This document shows, piece after piece, positions 54,717 through 64,000 of a stretch of DNA of 64,000 nt. The notes below the pieces were generated by a model. That model searched no databases. It saw only the letters and a program-made list of their open reading frames with translations, and had not been told where the DNA came from. A program made the position numbers and the translations under genes. How positions within the stretch are numbered: position 1 is the first letter of the stretch; each line of letters starts with the position of its first letter. Source of the DNA: Enchytraeus crypticus (lineage: Eukaryota > Annelida > Clitellata > Enchytraeida > Enchytraeidae); NCBI GenBank assembly GCA_905160935.1, contig CAJHZI010000513.1, positions 1,612,501 through 1,676,500 on the forward strand, in the 5' to 3' direction.

Positions 54717-57447
54717 TTAATAACAACAATTAGAGTGTTACAGTCATCAATGACAACATCGAGCACTATTGAGACAAAATCAAGCCGGCGAGCAAAAAAA
54801 GAAGGTCCAAAAACGGTGAAAATTCCAAAATCCAGAAATTCAGTCCAAAGAAAAGGGAGTTAAAGAAAAGGTGGTTTAGGCGCAGGTCGCTGCTCATGGA
54901 CACAAAAAATTGCCCAAGAGAATTCTGAACAAACTGCAACCGATCAATCTCACAGCCAGGGAGATTTAAAAACAGGGAATTGCAGTAGTCCAACTTCGAT
55001 TGTACAAGAGCAGCACCAATTGTAGCAGCTGTCTCACGTTACAAATATGGACGTATTCGACGAAGATCACGGATATGGAAGAAACACGCTTGTGAAGTTT
55101 TAGTTATGTGTTCGTGGAAGGTTAGGTGTTTATCAAGGATAACACCGAGATTTCTCACAGAAGAAACAGGTGATATTTTAATACCCGAAGATAACGAAAG
55201 AGTTTTCCATTCAGCATCAGAAGCTGTTGAGGTGTCCCGACCAACAAGAATTCAGTCTTAGATGGATTAAGTGCCAAGAAATTAGCAGACATCCAAGAGG
55301 ATATAGACTGAAAATTTTGTTGCAGGAGGGTTTCAGCATTAGAATAGAAGTTAGGGGTGAAACAAGTGTACATTTGAGTGTCATCAGCATATAGTTCATG
55401 ATCGAGAGAATGAGAAGAGATTAGAGTGCTTAGGGGTGTTGTATAGAGGTTAAAGAGGATAGGACCCAGAACGGAGCCTTGAGGCACACCATACTTTAAG
55501 TGAGAAGGCTAAGAGATGTACTCCATCACTTTCACACTAAAAGAATGGTCCGTCAGATAGGAGGAAAACCAATCAAGAACAATTCCACGAACACCATACC
55601 AGGAAGAAAGACGTTCCAGAAGAATATTGTGATCAATGGTATCAAAAGCGGCCTAAAGATCAAGCATACATAATCCAGTTAAGCGTTGTGTGCACATGGC
55701 ATGAACAATAGAATTGCACGCAGATAGAAGCACCGTTTCAGTTCAACGATGCTTAGTATAAGCAGCTTGATGCTTATTAAATAGATCATTGTAAGAGAGA
55801 TGAGTAGAAAGCCTCTGAAGAACAATTCTTTCAGTGAGCTTAGATATGTATGACAGATAAGATATAGGCCTGTAATTCGACAATAATTCCTTATCCAGTG
55901 TAGACTTTTTAAGCAATGGAGTAATAACTGCACGCTTAAATGCGCGAGGAAGTTTGCCAGTAGAGAGAGATAGGTTAACAATCAATGTTAATACTGGAGC
56001 AAGTATGTGAATACACTTCTTTAAAAGAGAGGTTGGGATAGGATCCAAGTCACTATGTTTAGCTGGAGAGTCTAAAACTAATTTAGTAATCTCATCAATT
56101 GTAACTGGAGTGAAATTAGAAAGCTCATCTTTGGAATGATTCTACTGGAGTATGAGGAGTAGAGTTAGGAGCTGGAGTGATAGATTCTCTAAGATTGCTT
56201 ATCTTATCTGTAAAGTATTTGGAAAATTGTTCAGGCAGTGACTCCACAGGAGTAAAAGGAAGAGAAGAAGAAATAAATCTATGTAAAAGATCATTTACGG
56301 TTTTCCATAAACTCTTGACATTCACAGCCTTACTGACCAAAGTGGAGTAGTACTCTATCTTAGCATTAGCAATAGCAGTACGATAAATCTTGTGTTGCAA
56401 ATTAGAAACAGTTTTCCAATAATCTGAATGGGTATGGCGCCACTTTCTTTCAGCTCTACAGCATGCAGCTTTTAGCTTTCTCAGACCAGAAGTATACGAA
56501 GGGTTAGATTTCTTAAGCTTCTTGGTAGTTAGAGGTGCATGCTTATCAAGTAGAGATGAAAGAGTAGTGTTATACTGTTTTACTAATTCATCAAGATCTT
56601 TAGCAGGAGACGTGATCAAAGTCGAACTTTCAAGATCAGAACAAAATAGATCAAGATCAACGTTATTTACACACCTAAATGAAACAGTAGATGAATGTTT
56701 AATAGTATCTGGCTTAACATGATTAGAAGTGAATACAACAGGAAAATGGTCTGACGGCGAGTGAGATAAAATAGTAACACTTAAAGGTTCAATAGCAGAG
56801 AGACTTGGTGTAATAACAGCATCAAGTGTATGATGGTCAATATGAGTAGCAACATTCACATGTTGAACAGCATTACAAGAAGACAGCAAAGTGCTAAACT
56901 GCTGAGTTAAGGGATCAAGAAGCTTATCAAGGTAAATGTTGAGGTCACCTGTAATCACAAAGTCTGATTTATAAGTAGTAAGGAAGGAGAGTAGGGTAGA
57001 AAACTCCGATAAAAAGAGAGAGAAAGGTTTGGCATAGGGGGAAGAAGATGGTGGTCGATACACTGCAACAACATGCAGAGTACATGTGCTAAATTTACCA
57101 GTGACTGAAATTGCTTCAAATGAAGAAAATTTATGACAGTCATTGCTAAGAAGGGTAAAGGGCTTCCTTAGTAGGAGAGCAACTCCACCACCCTTAGCAC
57201 CAGATATCCTAGAGTCAAGATTTGCAATAAACATATCATAACCTGGAAGAAGAATAGACTTCAGTTCAGAAGGAGTGGTTATAGAGGATAGCCAAGTTTA
57301 ACTGATAGCAAAACAGTCAAACTTGTGAGTCTCAGCCAAATCATGCAAAGCAATGACATGGTCTGAGTTAGTGAGGGATCGGATGTTAAGAGAGCAAAGA
57401 GAAATATTGCTTTGAAGAGAATTAACCGGAATTCTCGATCGAAACAT
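54717..57447 (-). pseudogene. CR1/L2-clade LINE (family L), nearly complete but inactivated
   Basis: Minus strand from a Met at 57447. APE-type endonuclease: SLCSLNIRSLTNSDH, then a stop codon at the position of the catalytic Glu (family S-E-T-W-L), GGGVALLL, VVAVYRPPSSSP, FVITGDLNIYLD, SPSDHFPVVF; frame open to 56125. RT: NYRPISYLSYISKLTERIVL, KHQAAYTKHR then stop, AAFDTIDH preceded by another stop, GMPQGSVLGPILF, LYADDTQMY (catalytic YADD intact), SSWMSANFLALNPSKTEFL. After about 55155 comes a 3' part whose end is repeated at 30035, 45432, 49388, 51070 and 54330. At least one frameshift separates EN from RT. Same strand as NDUFA6, 3' end adjacent to its start. Confidence 0.92.
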
Positions 57448-58442
57448 GCTTACAAAACTGGCAAAACAGTAATTGTAAACAATGCAGAAGGTACAATATA
57501 AATTACAATATAGCTATACACAAATTACATAAAAATACAAATATGCAATAATTAACTAACGACCAAAACATAAACACTATAACTTTAACAATTTAAATTC
57601 TAAAAGCAATACAAAATAACGTGTAACGGATCAACTATAACGGTAAAATAACGGTCAAAACTGCAAATTGATTTTTCAACAAAATAACTATATAACAGAT
57701 TAACAATATAACATAGAACTATGAACTAAGTTAAAAGTACGCCAATGAACTTAATCAAGTCTAAAACCATTCACTCAAGACGCTAAATTTCATTAAAATT
57801 CTATTTATTTATTGTCAATTTCGAGCTTCATTAACATGCATTACTTTCTAGTAATTATTCAAAATTTTGTGATCATCCTAATTTTGTAACATAGGCCTAA
57901 ACCGATTTCCATGAATATTCAATCAGTAAAGTTACATTTCAACAGTAAAGTTACGAATTTTATGAAGTAAAGCGAAGGGGTCTTCCATGATGAGATTTTA
58001 TTTTTCAATGATGTGTATTTTCCGGGTTTAACGTACTAATCGTATCAGCAGCCGAACAGGACCGAACTTATCCATGACAGTATAGAGAACATGCACTAAC
58101 TAAGGTATGATACAGCACGTTGTCGGTACGCCTTAGAATAAATAAATGAATAGTTTAGTTAGTATTGCTTTGCACGAAATACATCAAGCTAGTAGAGCGC
58201 CTTGTATCATAGCGAAAATTATTTTTCTTTTAATTAAAAGTCGTGAATTTAGTTATTCGGCTTCGATATTTCACTACGTCTATATTCATCTGATTTATTA
58301 TATTTGATTGAATATTCATGGAAATCGGTTTAGGCCTACGTTACAAAATTAGGATGATCACAAAATTTTGAATAATTACTAGAAAGTAATGCATGTTAAG
58401 GAAGCTCGAAATTCTCGCTAGAATTATTTTCGAATTCCACTG
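57448..58442. other. Intergenic: separated inverted repeat
   Basis: No gene seen. It holds the inverted-repeat pair at 57817-57927 and 58305-58415 and otherwise AT-rich DNA with a (TAAA)-rich centre. Confidence 0.6.
57817..58415. repeat. Inverted repeat, about 110-bp arms, about 375-bp spacer
   Basis: Left arm landmarks caatttcgagcttcattaac, aaaattttgtgatcatccta and gaaatcgg-type end read back on the opposite strand in the right arm (ggaaatcggtttaggcctac, taggatgatcacaaaatttt, gttaaggaagctcgaaattc). The arms differ at only a few positions. The layout resembles a foldback or MITE-like element, but no target duplication was confirmed. Confidence 0.9.
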
Positions 58443-58590
58443 GCTGGAGCCAGTATAGCGTTGCGGTAATATGTTCGTCCTCGGATCAGTATGTGCGGGT
58501 TTCAAATCCATCATAGGCTTGTTCGTCTCTGCATCGCTTTCGAGTGACGAAACTGGACCTTAATATTAGCTTTACCAGCTTTTTAAATGT
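58443..58590 (+). mobile_element. tRNA-derived SINE, type A (copy 8)
   Basis: ctggagccagtatagcgttg, gatcagtatgtgcgggtttc, aaatccatcataggc and an attagctttaccagctttt end. It begins about 30 bases after the inverted-repeat element. A short 5' remnant of the same family (ctggagccagtcggcgtaga) is at 59693. Confidence 0.85.
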
Positions 58591-60335
58591 CAAAACTGAT
58601 GTACGATAGAGATCATTATTTAAAACTGATAGTTCAGTCAGGTGTCTGAAGTCAATGATCAGGGCATTCAATTATGAAGATCTTTATTCGACAATTAGAC
58701 AGTTAAACAAACTTAAATTATATTGTGAACTGCTGTTAATATTTATCTAAAAACTAAAATTTATTGTAATTTTTGGTTATCTAAATGTATTAAAAAATAT
58801 TTTTTCCGTATACCCGAAAAGCAAAAAATAAGTTTAATATTTTTAATACGTACACGTACAATTAGCTACACTCTTATACTACTACAATAACTAAATAAGA
58901 TAGTAGTTTATAGCTATGTACGCTTTAAATAGCCTACTTTTAGTTAACAAAAGTTTAGCCCTATACTGCTGACGTTTATATTTGATTAATTGGCTAATAA
59001 TTAAGTCCTTAAAATTACCGTACGTGCTTGATATTGTCTTTTATATTTAGCCTATTCGTAATTTTGCTGCTGACTTTGTTATACATGTATGTGACCTATA
59101 TGTTTGCGACGTTGTATTCTATCATTTTATAACAATTTAAAAGTAACAAATGAGCTGAAATTGCATTTAACATCTTTTACACCATTATCTCGAAGATTTG
59201 ATTAGTAAGCTGCGATAATTACCAGACACGAGTCAAGACATTAATTCAACGCCCGCTTCATTCATCACATGGAAACATTGCCTCAGTTTTTAAACGGCAA
59301 ACAATTCAATTCACAGTAGGCTTATAGGCCTACAGGCCTAGGGCCTACTGTTGGAGGGGATATGCATTATTGGACATATGCATTTGATTAAATGAATTCT
59401 GTCCCAATGCAAATCGATATTTTTGGAGTGGTCTACATGTATGAGATTACGTCCCCACGCTCTCCTCATTATCAAGATTTTCTACGGCTGATAACTATGA
59501 ATCACCTTAATTAAAAAATATTATAATCAATTATATGATTTGATTGAAGTTCAGTAAAAGCTAGATTAAGCGGCAGCTTTTCCTGTTACTGAACGCGAAT
59601 TTCGTTGAAGATTATACATGTAGACACGTACGAAATATATAGACCAATTTCAATGTTTAAAATTGGTAATAAGCGAAAAAAATTCATTTCGCTGGAGCCA
59701 GTCGGCGTAGACCTGTTTGATTCTGAAATCATATATGCACGACTTCAGTCTTCCAAAGTTTGTTATCATAATCTACATTCGTAGGTCCTAACTTGGAAAT
59801 GGATCTAAATTTTCTCATTAAAAGCTTTTAGCGACCATCGCAGAATTGTATTGTTCTAACATTACCAGATATCGACTTGCCGTGCGTGTGTCGGTACACA
59901 TTGCATTAAAACTGGCGGCGGACAAATAAACATATTAGGATGAAGGCAATTGCTTAAAATCGCCTCTTGCGACAACTGAAATAGCCAATTTAAAATTTTC
60001 AATCTGGATTCAAACATTCATGTACTTACTTATTAGGCTACTTATCTATTAATGATGTTAAATTTCGTACTGAATTATTTTTATGTTCACGTAGGCTTAT
60101 TAGATTTTATTGCGTAGTGAGTAAAGTAATATTAAACACAGAAAATCCCAAGAAACTTGCTTCTACTTGACACCAGAAGGTTAAATACAATTTACAAAAT
60201 CTTCCAAGGACTTTCATTAAATTTCACCTCATCACAATTTTTTATATAGGCTCAGACCTAAAATTAATCAGTTTTTTTGTTAGATTAAATATAATTTGGT
60301 AAATTTCTAAAACAGTAAGTATGGCTAATGTAGAA
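58591..60335. other. Intergenic, no recognisable gene
   Basis: AT-rich with several TAGGCCTA octamers, densest near 59320-59350. No conserved frame or complete repeat was seen. Confidence 0.5.
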
Positions 60336-60336
60336 T

Positions 60337-60512
60337 AAAAACATATGTGCACAAATTTTGAGCTTATTTTTCTATGTTATTCAGATTTTGCTGTAGGGTT
60401 GATTTCGCCCCAATCTGTACAATTCCATGTACAGATTGGGGCTAAATCAACCCTACAGCAAAATCTCAATAACATATAAAAATAAGCTCAAAATTTGTGT
60501 ACATAAGTTTTG
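60337..60512. repeat. About 84-bp arm hairpin
   Basis: Arms 60337-60422 and 60429-60512 are near-perfect reverse complements (gattttgctgtagggttgat against atcaaccctacagcaaaatc) with a 6-base loop. Confidence 0.93.
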
Positions 60513-61225
60513 ATTTTTGACGAATTAATTGCGATTTTGATTTTTGGATTGTTTTTATGCCTCAGTGTGTAGATTCAGTTAATGGAATGTACGGGGAATC
60601 GATGTTGATGCATTTATTATGTTCTACGAAGCGTACAAGCTACGTCACTATGCGGGAATCGACCCCCATTTTCCGACTATTCTCTGTTTTTCTCAATGTT
60701 GATGGCTCAGGTTAATTAGATAATCGGTGAGATAATGGACTGGAAACGATTAACGGTAATGTTGACGCAGTGACTCCATCAAAATATTTAGGAACGCAAC
60801 ATAGGGAGACAGTAGATGGAGCGAAGTGACTTGGGAAGTTGGGAGTGGGGGGGGAGTAATTGTATACCTTTCCAAAGTCGTGGAAACATTATGGAAGATT
60901 TTCACATTATTAAAATACTTATTTTTATATTAATCATTTAGCAAAAGATAATTAGAGTAGGCCTAATAATTTACTTTCTTGTATTCAATTTCTAAGCAAT
61001 TTGTGTAGGAATGGTATTCTACAGTATATAATATATCTTTATTTCGCCACTTGGGCAAACAACACACATTCATTGCACAGTGAAACAAAATCAAAATCAA
61101 AGAAACAAAATCCAAACACACAGTGAAAATAAAATTATACTAAATAGGCCCTATACATAACAAATAAACAAGAAGTATGCTGTGCACATCAAGCCTTTCT
61201 CAACATGTACATCATTATGAAGGTA

Positions 61226-61330
61226 TATATGGTTTCCTCATCCAGGGATGACGTCCCTGACATCATCCCTGGATGAGGAAACGGACGTTAAACCTTTATT
61301 ATTATTATTACTATTATTATTATTATATTC
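61226..61330 (-). mobile_element. LINE/SINE tail with hairpin and (AAT)n
   Basis: Arms 61232-61251 and 61263-61282 (gtttcctcatccagggatga and its complement) flank cgtccctgaca; then acggacgttaaacc and (ATT)n. The unit matches the 3' end of the LINE fragment at 43988-44080, here folded back. Confidence 0.8.
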
Positions 61331-62034
61331 ACCCTCACAATTTCTCAATATAGGCGTTTATTGTATTTCTATAGTTATTCTCTAAAAAATAGTAACAGAA
61401 TTAAACATATTTGCTAATCTGCTTATGTCATTCATTTCTTGATACGTAGCCAGTGTTCTTAACATAATGTTTTCTGATTCTGAAATAGATTCCAAGAACG
61501 ACATTTCCTTTAAAGCATACATATGTAGCCTTGGTTTATATCCCATATACAGTTGGCATTATTTTATTAAATTTTTGTCAAAAGTGTTAAATATTTTTTC
61601 TAATGATTTTGACTAAGGATAATTCAACGTTAATATTTCAGTTTTAGTTAGAGATAGTGCTTCTATAAGGCGTAGGATGCACAAGGTAAGCCATAGTTGA
61701 TATCAATTTCAGTTGTACAGGTTCATTATTCGAGCTTCCCATTTTAGCACATTGCTTTTGCAGATCTAATGTATATTATTTTATATTCGCGGATTCAAAG
61801 CTGCATTTAAATCTACTTGCTGCTACCATATATGTATGTCTAAATATTTAACTTCAGTAGTCCATGGAATCACACTGTCCTTCAGATACAAGTTTGTGCA
61901 TTTAATATTGTATCTTTTATCAATCCTTAACGAAGAACATTTTTTAACATTTATCTGCAAATCTAGTAATGCCAACTCGATGTTACAAATATTTAACATG
62001 TTTCTTTTCTTTCTTAGTTGCTCTTTCTGTAGTT

Positions 62035-62275
62035 TTCATTTTCTCCATTCCTCTCCATGGCTATTAGTAATATTTGCATTTTGTTTGCGCACCAGTTGCA
62101 GTCGACGCGGATTTAAGAATAACCCTCCAACACCAAGGAATTTTTCTATTCCAATCTGTAAACACTAGGTCTTCCAAAGTGATCACCCACAACATACTAA
62201 TCTGGAGAGACGTAGCTTAACTTCGTTCAATTGACGCGCAGCTGAACTGAGTGCGCCAAATCCAATTCCACATTG
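62035..62275 (-). mobile_element. 5S rRNA-derived SINE (second copy)
   Basis: Minus strand: gaacgaagttaagctacgtc, agattagtatgttgtgggtg and atcactttggaagacctagt follow the order of the 5S rRNA internal promoter. The body (attcttaaatccgcgtcgac, tgcaactggtgcgc) matches 24935-25075. Diverged about 20-25% from the other copy by eye. Confidence 0.82.
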
Positions 62276-62476
62276 TTATATTGTTGTATCGTAATTGATG
62301 TTAAAACTATAAATAGTAAATTTACTGAAAACTTTATTTATCTAACCAGTGCTCTTAATGTAGAACTTGAGTCTGTGGAGAAGTTCTGAGATGTTGGAGT
62401 AGCTGTTGACTGCAAATTTAAAGTTTTCTCTTCATATTGCTAAGATCGTTGCTTCTGCAAAGCAACGAGTTAATAC

Positions 62477-62477
<1 letters not shown>

Positions 62478-62544
<67 letters not shown>
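62478..62544. repeat. (AT)n microsatellite
   Basis: About 33 AT units. Confidence 0.97.
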
Positions 62545-62550
<6 letters not shown>

Positions 62551-62689
62551 AAAGGGTTAAATGTCCTGGTTGCAAAATCTACTTAATAGGAGATTTTGTA
62601 AAGTAACAACCTCCTAGTAGCTGGTAGTTTCTATGACCAAAATGTGGAAAGTAAAATTTAATCAATATTTTAATCTCTTACAAACACAC

Positions 62690-62775
62690 CACAATGAGAA
62701 CACTAGCGGGCCATATAAAATTTGCTCGCGGGCCGCAAATGATCCGCTGTTCACGGGTTGAACACTCTTGATTAA
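62690..62775 (-). mobile_element. Possible hAT-type transposon end
   Basis: Read on minus: caagagtgttcaacccgtga, then gcggcccgcgagcaaatttt and atggcccgc. This resembles the 'gtgttcaaacc ... gcggcccgc' termini common to animal hAT elements. No 8-bp duplication or second end was seen. Confidence 0.4.
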
Positions 62776-63454
62776 GACATTCATAAACGAATGCTAATGC
62801 ATACCTGAACAATTTCGAGCTAATTGCAAAGTCCACAAAGAATTTCAAGCGTGTTTGAACCCGTGTAGCACAATAATAACCAAATATTATATATGACCGA
62901 GGCGTAAATAGTTTATTTACTTCTGGGGAGTGGTCCTAATTTACTTCTGGGGAGGGTCCTTTTACTCGTGAGCATAGAGTTGTTTGATATCAAGACTGAA
63001 CAACATTATTTCTGTGATAAACCATAAAATCTTAAGTTTTCAGTGCCTTACAATTTGAAGAGGGTGCAACCAACAAAATGCGGCCTCATATACTCGCGTA
63101 TTTATAATACTTGAGTACTTGAAGAAACCTAAAGTAGGGCCAGGTGCACAAGTAGAAGGTCTGTGATCGTGTCTGTGCATAACTTGAGAACAATTATAGA
63201 AACAAGTAACTATGTATAGACGAGGCGGCACGCAGTAACAGTTGTTTCGCTTCTTGGACTTGCTTCTATTTAAAGGTTTGCTTATTTTCTCCGTAGACTC
63301 GAGGCTGCAATTTTTGTCGACTACAAGAGCAAGCGTGTGTATATTAAATTGACTAATTAATTAAGCTAATTCTAATTGTATTGTACCCGGTTGGAAGGCA
63401 TAATGCATCGATTCGAATACCAGTCGGAACGCCGATGGCTGCTTGTGGTACAGA

Positions 63455-63585
63455 CACTGTTGTTAAACTTCGCGCAACTATAGGCTTAAATTATCTTAAA
63501 CTACCTACATCGCTGAGAAATGAACTCGGAACATTTTCCTTTAAATCCAAGCTTAAAACATTTTTATTTAGTGGAGTGATTGGGA
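63455..63585 (+). pseudogene. CR1/L2-type LINE RT C-terminal fragment
   Basis: Plus frame KLPTSLRNELGTFSFKSKLK then TFLFSGV, the usual 'WNSLP..LR...SFKSKLKTHLF' end of this clade. The upstream Trp-Asn is lost. Confidence 0.7.
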
Positions 63586-63671
63586 CCAGTTTGCTGCCTT
63601 CCTTTTCTCGTACCAACGATTTTTTTTGCTTGCACACATCGGTGCGCAGAAGTGCATACTACTACTACTTA

Positions 63672-63785
63672 GTGCACTGACTACTGGCAGGTCCCTGGTA
63701 TATAACGCCTCCACTCATCTCTACTTCCGTTTTCCTCTTCATAGCCACAAACGAGTGGATCTTTTAATCAGCTATAACATTCCTT
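63672..63785 (-). mobile_element. LINE 3' remnant (RTE-like family F)
   Basis: Antisense to the 26040-26150 end (complements of gacctgccagtaggcagtgc and of 'gatttaaagacccactca' type text are recognisable). Confidence 0.75.
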
Positions 63786-63800
63786 TTGATATACCATTAT

Positions 63801-63805
<5 letters not shown>

Positions 63806-63849
<44 letters not shown>

Positions 63850-63931
63850 TATATATATACTTTTATAGATATACATATATACACACACATATATATATGC
63901 ATATGTATATATGCATAGTCTTATATATATA

Positions 63932-63985
<54 letters not shown>
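63806..63985. repeat. (AT)n tracts at the window end
   Basis: Two AT tracts (63810-63845 and 63933-63984) with a variable atatacatat middle. Confidence 0.95.
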
Positions 63986-63987
<2 letters not shown>

Positions 63988-64000
63988 ACATACAATATAC

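Noticed and set aside
61836..62168. Plus-strand 110-residue frame rich in Phe/Cys
   Set aside because: Overlaps the antisense 5S-type SINE and has no recognisable motif.

Overview
This is a piece of an animal nuclear genome, very likely an invertebrate. It is AT-rich, genes are split by canonical GT-AG introns, and most of the rest is retroelement debris and simple repeats. No species can be named from the sequence. Every recognised gene is an animal family: an NDNF-like secreted protein, a classical calpain, a CCCH zinc-finger/WWE protein of the ZAP/PARP12 type, and the mitochondrial complex I subunit NDUFA6.

Layout. (1) 1-3489, plus strand: an intron filled by a 50-bp minisatellite, then the large terminal exon of an NDNF-like gene. 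(2) 8.5-28.7 kb, minus strand: a classical calpain, for which 18 coding exons with phase-consistent junctions can be traced (about 708 codons); only the last short exon is not found. Its introns hold a TA-flanked mariner-like element with about 190-bp inverted repeats, tRNA- and 5S-derived SINEs and several LINE fragments. (3) 28.7-40.9 kb: no convincing gene; SINEs, three long minisatellites and microsatellites. (4) 40.9-47.5 kb, minus strand: a five-exon gene for a 485-residue protein with five CCCH fingers and two WWE domains but no PARP catalytic domain. (5) 52.4-54.6 kb, minus strand: a three-exon NDUFA6 gene (125 residues). A decayed CR1/L2-type LINE of about 2.7 kb (54.7-57.4 kb) ends roughly 75 bp upstream of its start codon. 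(6) 57.5-64 kb: no gene; a separated 110-bp inverted repeat, two hairpins, SINEs, LINE tails and (AT)n tracts.

The four genes belong to unrelated processes: extracellular signalling, calcium-dependent proteolysis, RNA or ADP-ribose recognition with possible antiviral function, and respiration. There is no operon-like logic. The most interesting items are the PARP-less ZAP-like gene, the 5S-rRNA-derived SINEs beside at least four tRNA-derived types, the minisatellite that merges into a splice acceptor of NDNF, and the LINE beside the NDUFA6 start. All calls come from reading the sequence; exon borders were chosen from splice dinucleotides, phase and remembered family conservation, without alignment software.
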